Part shown: piece after piece, positions 24,648 to 36,957 of the stretch | Position numbering within the stretch: the stretch's first letter is position 1 | Layout of the letters: every line of letters starts with the position of its first letter | Assembly: GCF_021018895.1 (NCBI RefSeq) | Contig: NC_079372.1 | Location: 18,709,237-18,773,236 of the forward strand | DNA: 64,000 nt | Direction: 5' to 3' | Source of the DNA: Seriola aureovittata | Taxonomy: Eukaryota; Chordata; Actinopteri; Carangiformes; Carangidae | Notes under the pieces: generated by a model | Told to the model about the DNA's origin: nothing | Databases searched by the model: none | Seen by the model: only the letters and a program-made list of their open reading frames with translations | Translations under genes and position numbers: made by a program

Positions 24648-26234
24648 GTGGGTGCTGGGACCGGTTTTGGTCTGGTATTGTCCGTTTCTGGTGTTCATCC
24701 ACCGGCCACACTTGATTTCATATTCTACTCCAGCCTTCCTCTTAGCGGTTGGTGTGTGTGTGTCTTTAGGTTTGTACCTGCAGAGACCTTCAGGCCTTGA
24801 ATGTTTTCTCGCAGGTCCTGATTCCTTCTGACTTAAAAACCCAGACTTGATATTCTGACGTGTGTGTGGTGGTGGTGGTCCCTGTTGTTTCAGCAGAGTC
24901 CCTCCTGGTGTGAAGTCAGGCCAGGATTCTCGTTTACCATCCATTAGATCAGTTGTCTCTTTGTACTGACGCCACGTTAAAGAATTGATCTGTATTTAAG
25001 TTTAAAGTACTGACTCATTTTGTCGCTATGCTGAGCAATGTGAGTAATATCTCCTGGCATGTTAGCGCAGCCGTAACATAAAGGATCTGAATGTGTTTTC
25101 AGACTGAATAATGTGCTTGTGGGAAGAGATATCTTATAACAGTGGGTATGTGGGATTTTTATGGAAATGAGTGTGTGTGCAAATACACTTGTTTTTGTTT
25201 TGTCCTGAGGGTAGAATGAAAGAAAAGAGGAGGGCAAGTACAGATTTAAAACTCTTGCAGATGCGATTCGCACGAAATACTAAGTGGCCTTGAAATGTAA
25301 AAAATTAGTAGAACATCAGGAACACGGCGCATAATGCTGCGGTATGAAGTTAAGTCTAATAGGATTGTCAGATGGATCGCAGGTGTAATGACTTTCAGTG
25401 TGGCAGTGATGAGGATTTAGGGATGAAGACGAGGATAAGCCCACCTGAACTCACTTTAATACCGACATATTTGCAGAATAAGTTTTACCCCCCTTTTTTT
25501 TTTTCTTCTCAGACTGTCCATAGTTGTTAGGCGGATTCACAGCGTGAGTCACATCAAATAAATGGAATGAGGACGGGGTCAGCTCAGGGAAGTCGAGAAG
25601 CATTCATCTGCTTTTCTGAGAATATACTGAAATGTGTGGCTGTATATGTGGTTTCTGAGCCCCTGGGAGTCATAACTCATCCTCCTTTTCCCTTCACTGG
25701 CGTTCCACCAGCTGGACCAGAGAGCCGCGAGGTAAGAGCAAAAGGAAGTAAGAGAAATGAAAGGGGAAAAAAAAAAAACAGTTGTAGAAATCTTTGCTCA
25801 ATTTTCATACCGCTCCGGGCTACATCTGCCCAGACGTTGTTTTAGTCATTGATACTTTTCAATTACCTCCTAATTAGGGCACGGTTATCCAGCGAGGCAA
25901 TTGTTTCAGCCAGTCGATTGCCTTAATTAATCAGGGAAGGGTAAACGAGCTGTTGAGCCAGTGAGATGCTGAAACTTTGCAACGGAAAACAAATTGGAGT
26001 GAGACAACAGGAGCAACGCTGACAGTACCTTCACCTCGAACAACATGCATCACTGTTTCTTCAGCGTCAATCTGAATTTAAAACGTTTTTTTTTTTTTTG
26101 CCTCCGCTGACAGAAGCTTTCTGTGCCTGCGAGTCTTCACTCGGGGCCCGGCTTAGCTCCACGCCCTGTTTTGACCTCCATCACCAGAGGAACCAGCCCC
26201 ACTCTGACTCCTATTATTAGACTGTATTTGAACC

Positions 26235-26261
26235 TTTTTTTTTTTTTTTTTTTTTTTTTTT
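26235..26261 (+). repeat. Poly-T run (27 bp)
   Basis: A pure T homopolymer followed by CCAG. It could be the reverse of a retroelement A-tail, but no target-site duplication was identified. Confidence 0.9.
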
Positions 26262-26709
26262 CCAGTTCAACAGGTGAATCATTTACCATTCAGTGAAGAC
26301 AGGATCCTTTATGGCTGCTTCACCACCTTAAAAGGCTTCAGGCCTGTCTGCTCCTCTACACTAGGGCAGTATTTGAGGGGAGAATATACCGGATGGATGA
26401 ATGAGTATAAACCCAGGCCTGGCACAGGTGCAATCACAGCCTGCGATGGATGAGCCTCCTCTCCAGCCCTGTCTTTACCACCTGAAATCCTGCCGTTGGG
26501 TGTGTTGTATGATAAATGTAGGTGGTAGGACTTCCACTAAAAAGCAAACTGGATCACTGAGGCAGTGACATCACACTACTGTTAGACTATTAAAAATTTA
26601 ACAGTGTCCAATGCAGTATCACTAGCAAAGATTCAGCAGCAGCTTGTGTGGGGTTTACTCTCTCCTGCAGAATCAGACACCAAATGTCCCCGTCTGCTCC
26701 TCGCCTCCC

Positions 26710-26744
26710 ACTCACTCACTCACTCACTCACTCACTCACTCACT
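26710..26744 (+). repeat. (ACTC)n tetranucleotide repeat
   Basis: About nine pure ACTC units. Confidence 0.95.
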
Positions 26745-27449
26745 TACACTTCCCTGCTGATGGAGGTGTATTGGCATGACAGTGGGTTTCCATACACCGT
26801 CGCAGCAGTGAGTGTAGAAGAGCAACAAATCAGGTGCACTGATTTTAGTTTTTCACTGAGAACACTGTTAACTGGATCAGCTAATACGGGCACCCGTCCA
26901 AGTGGCACTGAACAAACATTGCATACTATTGGCTTTTCCTAAAAATAATTACAAGAGCAGCTGCTTCATCACATCACAGAGATTTTGTAATAATGTTCAA
27001 CCACATTAAATTAGAATAATACAGAAAACAACACTTCATTTTTTATTTTTTTTTCACCAGTTAGTTCAGCATTGAAAGAAGAGACAAACACTCATTCACA
27101 AACATGCGCCGTTTTTGAAGCAGTAAAAGCGGTTTCCCTAAGAGCATACGTTTATTGTTCTTTTAATGGCACTATTTCAAGTATTATTCAGTTGCTGGTT
27201 GGTTTAAAGACAGCTGCTTTTTCTCTCCTCCAATATCAGCAAATACATTTGTATCGCCACACAACAGACATTTTCTTTTTTTATTACTGCTGTAAAATTA
27301 ATTCAGTGGCAGAAGGTATTGACTTTTTTCACCTTTATAGCATTGCAACTGGGTCTCCTGCAGTTTTTGTGCATACCTGTACACAATAAATTTGCATTAT
27401 GCCGTTTATCCACCTAATTCACCACAAACACTGATACAGTGTTTAAGCT

Positions 27450-27890
27450 ATCTGCAAACTTAGGGCTTGTGCCCAATGAGGAGAGAGTGTCCGCAAACGC
27501 CTCAAGAAAAGGCGTCTTTCTTCTGAAAGACGCGGCTGCACCAAACACTTTTAGTTGAATATCTCTTCAACTAACTAACTTCTAACTTTTCAGAAAGGCG
27601 CTGGTGTCACTGCAGCTCATTTTCCAGCAACCAATCAGATGAAGTGGGACCCGTCACCCTGGCAACCAAGAAAATGGAGGAGAAGCTTGTTTTGGGCTTA
27701 GCTGTCTATCCCGAGCCCTATGATTTGTCGGGTAGAAAAGCCCAATTGTGGGCGCAGATCAGCTGGGCGCTGAAAGGCGGCGGTGATATGTTGTCAAGAT
27801 ACTGTTGCCATAGAAACAAAACCCTCTCGCAGCGCTTTTTTGACGAAGCGCCTGGGACACATCTCACATTAGTTCAGCGATTCGGATAGG
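27450..27890 (+). pseudogene. Harbinger-like remnant with partial MADF domain
   Basis: The frame starting at 27674 reads MEEKLVLGLAVYPEPYDLSG then RKAQLWAQISWAL. This resembles the start of MADF (Myb/SANT-like) DNA-binding domains, including those of PIF/Harbinger transposons: acidic start, L-V/I, a YP-x-x-Y-D motif, then K-x-x-x-W. The segment that normally lies between Y-D and the K-A-W motif is shortened by a few residues, and the domain fades after about 45 residues. The surrounding 400 bp is GC-richer than its neighbours and has several GGCG/CGCC words. It is probably a decayed transposon, not a host gene. Confidence 0.45.
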
Positions 27891-28044
27891 TTTGGTGTTG
27901 TGCCCGTTGAAGGTTGTTGCGACTGGTTGGAGGAACAGTCGACCGATCAGAGCCTTGTAGGCAACGTTAGCCAGCTTACCTGGCTACAATGAAAAAAGTG
28001 TCCACTGGTTGCCTGGCAACCTCGCCTAATGACCTCCTGTGAAA

Positions 28045-28225
28045 CCACAACTTGTCGTTCTTTTGGTTTTTCTGCAGGTATAACAAACTAAATACAACGT
28101 ATTATAATATTACGATTTACTTACCTTTACAGAGAGACAGGCTAGCTGTTTCCGATTCCCAGCCTTTATGCTAAGTTAAGCTAATCAGCTACTGGCTGTA
28201 TCTAAATATCCTCTCCTGTTTTATG
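28045..28225 (-). mobile_element. MITE-like element, family D (minus copy)
   Basis: On the + strand it reads AGGCTAGCTGTTTCC, then CTTTATGCTAAGTTAAGCTAA. This is the reverse complement of the internal part of the family seen at 24219-24482 and 36285-36910. The terminal arms are largely eroded. Confidence 0.65.
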
Positions 28226-28419
28226 GTAAAGTGTCAACGCACTACGTTAATGTTAAGGAAACCTCACGTTCTTGGTTTCTATGGCTGTTATTAGCCATAA
28301 TTTCCAGGAAAATGGATGAAATCCGTGTTGTTGTCTATATGTATTAAATCTTAAGTTTTTAAGTAACAGTAACATTTAAAAATGGCAGATATCAGTGTTA
28401 TAGCAGTACTCTACCACCA

Positions 28420-28680
28420 TAGAAAGTGGCTGCTATGAACAATCAGCTAATTAGTTGGTAAAGAGAAAATGAATCAACAACAACACTGATCATTTATTAA
28501 TTGTTTATTTATCAAGACAAAATGCAGGTAATTTGCTGTGGGTCTTTGACAGTCAGACAGTAAATGTAATGGGCATTTTCATTATTATTATTATTATTAT
28601 TAGACTTAACAACTCATCAGATAAATAATCATCAAATTACTTTAATGAGAATAAAAGATATTTGCAGTCCTACATGTACT
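28420..28680 (-). repeat. Dispersed repeat family E, minus copy
   Basis: Read in reverse it has the features of the copy at 35910-36110 (ATTAAT-rich ends, GACAAA and AAAGATAT words, CACATT-like centre). It contains a (TTA)n run at about 28583-28601. This is a diverged copy of a very common AT-rich teleost repeat. Confidence 0.5.
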
Positions 28681-29564
28681 GTAAACCCATTAAGTACCTT
28701 TTATGTAATTGTGCTCTGTGCAATGAAACCCGGTTTGTCTTTATGTTTTTTCCAATTTGCTTTGATGCTCTTTCCAATATGTGTTTTAGCCTAAATTTCT
28801 TCCTGGCTTAAACTACTCGGGGCTATTTTACTCCTTTTACTCTTTCCCTCTTTCTTTCTCTCTGTGTCTGTCTCCCATTGTCAGTAACTATGTTGCTCAG
28901 AAAGAGACAGAAAGATGGAAGAAGAAGGAAAGTGTCAGAACAAACAGGAGGGATGAGGGTGAGGGAACAGAGGAGAGAGGGACAGGCTGACGGTTTTAAA
29001 GCTTGTTGGCTCTCAGCAGTAGGTAGAGTCAATGTATTTAGGTCCTGACCTCGGTATATACTCGTCACTGAGAAGACAAGTGCTGCAGGGGCGGCCCGGG
29101 ATAAACTACAGAGGAGAGAGAAATTATCACTGTAGCTGCGCCTCCCCTCTGTTTAATACACAGCTCGGTTGTCTCAGGACTCAGAAATCAATCTTTCACA
29201 TCTCCTGGCTTTTGTCTGCGTTTTCTTTCATCAGCAGGAGTGTACTCAGAGCGATGATCCATGACATTTTCATATTAATGTGTGTTGATTTCACTGCTCT
29301 ACACAATTCAATGACACAGTTCAGCAGTGATTCAAGTTGTGTATATATATGCGTCATGATGGCTGATAAATTGAATCTCTTGAACAGCGAAAGTGGAATC
29401 AAAAAAAAAAAGGAACTTGGCAGAGTGACACAGGCATTTTAACTTCTTCTGGTTAGGTGAGCTCAGGTTGAGTTTGGGCGGGGTTACGATGTTAAACGTG
29501 AAGTCACTAAACTCAGGTTACCAGAAAGACTGCCTTTAAACAAAGTACGATGTCCGTCCTTCCC

Positions 29565-29800
29565 ATTCTCGTGGACACGATATTTCAGTAACGCCTTGAC
29601 CAAACTTCTTCAAATTTGGAAAAAATGTCCGCTTGGATGGACTGATTAGATTTTGGTGGTCAAAGGTCAAGGTCATGGTGACCTCACAAAACATGGTTTT
29701 TGGCCTCGTGAATGCAATATAATATCTCTATCATCAAATTTGGTACGAGCGTTCACTTGAACTCAAGGATGAACTGATTCGATTTTAATTATCAAAGGTC
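29565..29800 (+). repeat. Common teleost repeat with GGTCAAAGGTCAAGGTCA
   Basis: Contains TTTTGGTGGTCAAAGGTCAA, then GGTCATGGTGACCTCA, and a second weaker copy of the GATTTT-n-ATCAAAGGTC phrase about 140 bp later. Such units are widespread in fish genomes. The AAAGGTCAAGGTCA word also resembles a nuclear-receptor DR-type half-site pair, which may be incidental. Confidence 0.65.
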
Positions 29801-31164
29801 GGTTGCGGTTATAGGACTAAGACTAGGTGTTACATGCTCTACCTCAGTTCAATCAGGAATATGCACCGCGTGATGTCCAACACAGAGCCCTGGGTTTGGA
29901 TGTTGTTTTTGAATATTGTGAAGTATTTGTCGTGTTCAAGCTAAAAACCAGGTGTAAAGTTGCCCTTTAAGGCTAATTTCACTCTGCTTCAGTGGCGCAT
30001 ATGTACAAACAGATTCGCAGGTAATCTAATTATCACAAAACATCTGAGACCGAGTTAAACAGCTGGTGGCGCTAATGCTCCAGTCGGGGTGCCATTAAAC
30101 TGTCACAGAAGGAGAGGGTGCAACAAGACGATGCAGTTAAGAGAGCGCAACGGTTTGTTTCGTGTTATCATTTAAGCGACATGACCGAGTTGCTTCCTGC
30201 TATTTTCTGTCTCTTCTGTGGAGCAGAAGCTCCAGTGAACGTTTAAGTCACACACTTCATGTACATCATGATTTATTTACTTAAAAACTTTTTTTGCAAC
30301 ATTTCAAGGTTTTTGTTTTTTTATGATTCACATATTGAAAATGCACACAGCAACTAGTTGGATAGAAACTCAGTAGACATCATGCTTATACTGTACAGTT
30401 CTTAAATGCAAAAATACAAGAACTGGATCCCAGAATTTAGTATTTATGAGGGTTAAAACATTTGCAGCTCAGAAAACCATGCGTTTGTCCATGAATAATG
30501 ACTTTCCGGAGAAATAATAATGCCCTTATAGAACATTTATAAATAATAGAATATGCCCGGAGTGTCAAACCTTCACTCCAGCTGTCACTGACAGTCGTTC
30601 AGTATCTGTGGTGAGGGAGGACGTTGTCTGAGTGGATGACACTGATCAGTTGTGTCCGATTCAAACAGCCAATTTATCAGTCTGACCCGTGCAGACACAT
30701 GGCAGCAGTTCAGGTGTTGTACTCATTGCTTGACAACATGGATTCGGGGTCCTCCATCATTCTCGCCTCCTTGCCTCCTCCTTCCTTCCCTTGCCTGTTC
30801 CTGCTTGTTGCTGTGTTGTGTGTAATAAACTCTGAATCCTCTCCCTTCCCCCTCGATGAGAACGCTCTCTTCAAATCGGCACAAACAAGCTGCGGGGTCA
30901 GTCGGCAGTCAAGGACTCTCCCTCTGTCTTTCTCTATAAGTGCCTTCTGCCGGGCTCGTCCTTCGCTTTCCCTCCGCAAAGCACTTCACTAGTGTGTGTG
31001 TCTGTGTGTGTGTGTTTGTGCAAGTGTGTGTGGGGTGGGGGGGGGCTTACTTTGGAGGAGAAATGATTGCGGACAGCTTTGAGCGTGGTGATCCAAAGCT
31101 GCACTTTCTCTGAGGTGTCCCTCTATGACTGAAACTCATCTCAGGGACTCATCATCCAAACTGC

Positions 31165-31166
<2 letters not shown>

Positions 31167-31219
<53 letters not shown>

Positions 31220-31359
31220 CATGTGTGTTAGGCTCTGCGGACTTTGTGTGAGAGATGATAAAGGCAGCTTTGAGACGGACTAACCAAACCCTCGCTCTCT
31301 GTGTTCTCTGTGTGTATTTGTGTTTTTGCATGGGATGTACACTGTGAGTCAAGTATATA

Positions 31360-31427
<68 letters not shown>
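31167..31427 (+). repeat. Two (TG)n microsatellites
   Basis: TG tracts at 31167-31215 and 31366-31427, the second ending in GCGCGCAC, an alternating purine-pyrimidine run favourable to Z-DNA. Confidence 0.95.
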
Positions 31428-31433
<6 letters not shown>

Positions 31434-32949
31434 CGTGTGCGTGCGTGTGTGTGCTCATAGAGATGGAGGGGGATACAGTATTCCCTCTATTGCACTCAGC
31501 ATGATGATGTTGGGGGAAGTGCTTGGCTGTGAAGACTTGTCTGAGAGAGTGTTGCTTATCTTCCATTAGACACATTACTGCCAACGTTGCCATCAAAGTG
31601 GAGAGAGACACACACACACATACGGACTCTCTGATTTAGAGAGACACACACTTCTCCTGGGGAGGCACTTGGCAGGATTCATCTGTTGGCAGTCTCACTG
31701 AGGGAGGAAAGAGGAAAGAGGAGGAGGAAGAGGAGGAGGAAGAAGAAGAAGACAGGCGAAGAGGGGAACGTGATGTATCCGTGGTCCAGGATCAGTCATT
31801 TGCAGCCTGAAAGAGCTCCTCAGCCTCCAGCCGGCTGCCACATAATTTAGTGAAGTGTCATTGTTCCCTGGAGAGTCTCTCTGATTTGCGTTAGACTTTT
31901 TTTTTTTCCAGACTCTGCAACTGTATCTTTAAGTCACATGTTTGTTTGACATTGATTGTTCGCCGTGTCATTACAGTTCTGCGATAATCTATGTTTATCT
32001 GACTCTTATTTGGAAAGTAGATCTGTTTTAGTCTGTTTCAGCACAAGTCCTGGTCCCGTACGGCAGTGTGACATCACACGATGCCTCACCTCCCCTCAGG
32101 GATCCTGAGAAATGTAAATTGATCATGAAACAAAAAGGAAATGAAAAGCCAGTGTTGCATATTTGTTCCATTTTAAAAGAATCAAGTGCAGACTGCAAAA
32201 AGCCGCCTTAGTGCCTCTGAATCACATTCAACACAGTAATGCAATTACAAGCCTGCCTCGCCAGTGCATTGCACTGAATTTATAATTCACGTACCGCTGA
32301 CACCTCTGAAAATAAGCATCCGTCCGTTGTGCACAACGTAAAACATACATATCACAGGCTAAAACATAATTTCATATATCATCATCATCATAACATAATA
32401 GATGTAACATCATCACAGTCTGACAGAACGCCTTTGGGCTGAGCTCCAACAGCGAGCAAATGATTATTTAACCGTTCATAAAAAATGGGTTGTTATCTTC
32501 ATTTTCAATGTGTTAGACAGAAACTGACACATGAACAACCAAACTTACCTCGACAGTAAGATGTCGATGTTATGTTTGGCTTGATTAAACGAGAATGTTA
32601 ATCATTAGGCTTGGGCCGATATTCAATAATATTGAATATTGCGATATTTCCCACCATATGCAATATTTTACATAGTATATATTTTTGCAGTGTGCACAGT
32701 CTGCACTGCTGCCGAGTCCGACCCTCATTGTTCTGATTTGTACGTTGGCATGTGACATATAAAACTTTATGAGCTGCATATCACCCACCCACTACTCCCC
32801 CCTCTGACGAGACTTTTACTTTTAGATGTTTAATTAAAGAAAGTGTTTTAAATACATGACCAAGATAGTCATATGCTCTGTCATCTTTTACTTATGGATG
32901 GAATTATAGTGAAAATATATTATTATATATGATATATATAATTACTCCT

Positions 32950-33045
32950 CTTATTGCTGGGGACCACCAGGGGTACTTGAGGGGGTTCCTGGAGGTCCCC
33001 AGCAATAAGGGAATAACTTTGACCCCACTTTGAGAACCACTGGTC
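32950..33045. mobile_element. hAT-like transposon terminus with internal hairpin
   Basis: A perfect 16-bp inverted repeat pairs 32950-32965 with 32994-33009 around a 28-nt loop. It is followed by CCCCACTTTGAGAACCACTG, which is the reverse complement of the CAGTGGTTCTCAAA end typical of many hAT (Charlie-type) elements. I did not find the opposite terminus, so this is a solo or truncated end. Confidence 0.55.
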
Positions 33046-35461
33046 CAGCGGTGGATAATAATTATTAGAATATTATAAATGGTAAATCTGCCACCGTTGT
33101 CACTGCAAACTGCTTATTGTCCAGTTAATGATATGATTGACAAATCAAAATACTTTAGACTATGTTGATACAAAGATTCTGCCAATCCAGTATTATTATA
33201 AAGCAAAGGTGGTCTCCAACAAAGATATTAAAGCGACAGCCATCATGGTAACAGATACAGTCTGTGGTTTTTAATGTTTTTATTATTTACCACACTACTT
33301 CCTGATAAAATGACGTTTTCCCCAAGCGGCCGTAGCTGCCTTTGTCTCTGTTTCCAAGATAATGGTCATGTTATTACCTCTCATCGTTTTGTACACCCAC
33401 CCTCTCTCCTAACCTACGGATTCCTCACCATGGCAACTGTCTCACGTGAACCTCCTCTATATGCCGTGACGTTACGGCCTTGAATCATTCCCTTGGAATC
33501 AACTCATCACATTATCAGCGGGTGGCATCCAGTGACTTCAAGCATATGGGAGAAGCGGCTTTGAGGATCGCTTTAATGTGCCTGCCTCTTATTCGTCCTT
33601 TCATGTGGCCGATATCGAAGCAAACATTTACATTTTGAGAATTTTCCAAAGCGCTGTTTCAAGGAAAGCACAGAGAGGTGACATTATTTATAAAACCCAC
33701 AGTCAGTTATGCCGTCATATCTAAAGAGCCTGAACCTCTGTAACTCTGTCAGGTCCACCACTGGGCCCAGATTTAATACTGCAGCTATAAAAACACTGCT
33801 GCGTTTAAATATTTCTTACAGTATTAGCATTTTTGTGAAGCAATGAAGTTTGAGGACAAGATATAAGGCTTCAACCTGTTATGGACTCTTCATGTACGTC
33901 ATGATTTCAAAACTTAAATTAAAAAAATATGACAAAATGAGGAGAGTAAGTAATGCAAACAGGGCAAGAAAGGCTAACTGTGTATGTGTGAGTTAGTATG
34001 TGTATTTATGATTTGCTTTAATCTGTAAAAAGCTGCATATTCAAAGTTTATGCAGAAGTGTAAAGCTACATGACACTAGCCAAGACACATGACACAATTA
34101 TACATGTTGATCTTCTGACTCGAGTAAGTACCAACATGTGTAACTGTATACTAATAAATAGTAGGTCAGACCTGGTAACATTTCCGTAACACCTCCGACA
34201 GGCACAAGTCTTAAATTAAACACATTATCACATTATCATAAAGGCCACAGCAGCACAGGATAAATCAACACAGAGACTAAATGCATGTCTTGTTTTGCCT
34301 TTGGAGCAGCACTGCAATAAATGTTATCAGCAAAGCTATCATCTCTTATGCACAAAGACATTGAAATCAGTTTAATAAAGCTCAAAGCGTCGAGAAGATT
34401 CTCCTCGTGTATAAATATGAATGAATAAATCATACCACATATAGGCAAATAGAAATTAAAGCCTCAAGTAAATGTGTGGTCTGTTTTGCCTGTGCAAAAT
34501 CAGACTTCGTTATCTAATAAATGATATAGTTGATTTTCACGCGTTTACAGGTGGGAGACGAAGGAAAATGGAAAAATAAGAAAAAAAAAAAACTCCTCCA
34601 CCATGTTACCTTTAAACTGTTCTCCAGCACTGCTGCCTCTCAGGTTACAAACAAAGCACCAGGATTGTGGCTCTTTCCATTAAGGTCCTCCTGTCAAGTC
34701 TGAATAACACCACAATGAACATTTACATAATGAACAACAAAGAAAAAAAACCTATTACTTTAACAGATAATTGAAGGCGGCCGTTGTGACGTATTGTGAT
34801 CCATGTCTGAAAAGGGGCTTTAGCTTAAATAATTTTGGAGTTTTTCAACTTGGAGCTGCAATGCAGACAAAGAAAAACAAGCAGTACACTTTACTACTTA
34901 CTTTACTGCATAAACAGAGAGATTTTTAGCTCTTTGAAAATCTGTGTAAAGACCAGGGTTCTTTAAAGTTTGCTCTTGTAATGCTCAATGTAAGACCCTT
35001 CTGGTTTCAAACCTTCTGGTACCTCCATGTGAACCATGGGGCTTTAAACTCCGTGTTCATTAGGTGCTGCTGGACACAAAATCCAGCAAGAAGAAACAAA
35101 AAAAAAAAATTCATTTTAGTAGCCCTCCGTTGTGAAGTGAAGCACGCACACACATGCACGACACATAGACACAGCGTGCTCAATTATGCGTGGTGCCCCC
35201 GGCCATTTTCAGACAGGGTTATCAATTACAACGTCTCTGCAGTGACCAGGCCAAATTACACCGCCGTGGAGAGCCTCTTTCCTGCACAGCGGGTGTGCGT
35301 GTATACGGACGCGGACGTGGTGTGTGTATTTGTGTGCGATTGTAGCCCGTGAATGACTCTACATCCAGTGGTTGGTTTCCGCAGTTACCCAGACTCCAGC
35401 CAAATTAGCTGGCATGCACACGTGTAGTCGTTCAAAGTGTTGTTTGGAGTTCACATACACA

Positions 35462-35493
<32 letters not shown>

Positions 35494-35909
35494 GAAACTG
35501 ACAGGCGCACTTTGCTTGAATCCAATCATGCGCTCTCCCTCTTTTAGCCGGCTGCCAGTGATTCACATATTCTGTCTTTCATGTCCAACTAATAGGCTCT
35601 TGGCCATCTTTGAGGCCCTGCATGGTATTTACAAAGGGCTGCTGAGTTGGACAGCCTGATACCTGTGGGCAGTGTAGAAGGAAACATGTAAACACACGCA
35701 CACACACACACACACGCTAATACCCTTATTCTCAGCTTGGTGCGGTGGAACGGCGTAAGAGTAAATGGTCTTTCCTCAGTGTTGTTTGTAACGGTTGGCT
35801 GCTCTGCAGATGGCAGCTCTAGTCCAGATACACACTGAGTCCTGCTGGCTACACTTAGTCGTATTTAATAAGTGTCCTTCAGAATTTATAAGTATTGCTC
35901 GTTGTTAGG

Positions 35910-36110
35910 GCGGAAACAATATATTTCCAGTTTACTTAATTGATCCATCAAATGTTTCCCATTCAATCCATGTAATGTTTTGTCCAAAATCAAAGATATT
36001 CCATTTATAATTATATAAATTAGAGAAAAGCAGTAAATTCTCACATTTAAAAAGCTTGATACAATGAATGTTTGGCATTTTAATGACTAATTAATCAACT
36101 GTAAGTATGA
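35910..36110 (+). repeat. Dispersed repeat family E, plus copy
   Basis: Contains TTTTGTCCAAAATCAAAGAT, then AAAGCAGTAAATTCTCACAT and AATGTTTGGCATTTTAATGA, ending with TAATTAATCAACTG. This matches a very abundant teleost repeat whose ends are rich in ATTAATCGATT-like words. No coding capacity. Confidence 0.65.
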
Positions 36111-36284
36111 ATTGTTAACTTCTAATGACGAAGCTAACACCTCAAGCCGAGGAAAAAAAAAGAACGACTTTGTGTGTGTGTTCTATGTTTAATTATTTTC
36201 TATAAAAAATAATTTCTTTACACCGCTTGTACAAACTTAGTGTGTAGAGTTCTGACAAGATTTAAGGATTAACTAGACCTTTTG

Positions 36285-36910
36285 AGACGCGTTAGATTAG
36301 CGTAGTTTAGCATACAGACTAGAAGCAAGTACGGTTGCCACCTTCTATATGAAGAAGGTCTTTAAGTCTAAGTGAATAGATGGGATAGTAGCATGATCAA
36401 TTTTTCTGATTATTGCCTTGTATTCTATTTTGGCTATTGTATAACATAGGCTAATAAATACTATTATATACAGTTGGCAATATACAGTTAATAAAACATA
36501 GGCTATACCGGGGGAAGTCTTGCAGCCAATGCACTCTACCAGGTAAACCACCAAGACGCCGCACTGCTGTCTTTACCTGTAGAAGGCAAACCATTGACGC
36601 TGACGTCATGTGTGACGTGTATTTTCTCACAGCACACAGAACTTGTCAGACTACCGGTCATGGATAAACTTCTCCAATCCACTTCTTGCCTAAAAACTGG
36701 TTTAGTTTTTACTTGATGTGACATTATTCACAGCACTTTGAGGACATGGTTTATAAATGAAATGACGTGTACAAAAATACGGGTCAATTTGCAACCCATA
36801 TTCAATCAATACTGGATGCAGCATTATATTTTTAAATATTGGACGATCCCGTATTATACAGGATATATGGCAACCCTAGAAGCAAGGGGAAACAGCTAGC
36901 CTGACTCAAG
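36285..36910 (+). mobile_element. Family D MITE copy split by a later insertion
   Basis: The left half (GATTAGCGTAGTTTAGCATA, CAGACT) and the right half (GGGGAAACAGCTAGCCTGAC) join into the internal sequence of family D. They are separated by the 547-bp element at 36331-36877, which shows the order of insertion. Confidence 0.65.
36331..36877. mobile_element. Nested hAT-like non-autonomous element
   Basis: It starts ACGGTTGCCA and ends TGGCAACCCT, giving short inverted ends with one mismatch, and is flanked by an exact 9-bp direct repeat AGAAGCAAG (36321-36329 and 36878-36886). An 8-9 bp duplication and GGTTGCCA-type ends fit the hAT superfamily. Near the right end it has GGACGATCCCGTATTATAC, like known fish elements of this kind. 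No transposase frame is visible; the two minus-strand frames inside have no family match. Confidence 0.65.
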
Positions 36911-36917
36911 TGAAGCG

Positions 36918-36949
<32 letters not shown>

Positions 36950-36957
36950 GAGTCATG
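36918..36957 (+). repeat. (C)40 homopolymer
   Basis: Forty consecutive C residues, followed by GGG. Pure C/G runs of this length are rare in vertebrate DNA. It could form an i-motif on this strand and a G-quadruplex on the other. Confidence 0.9.
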
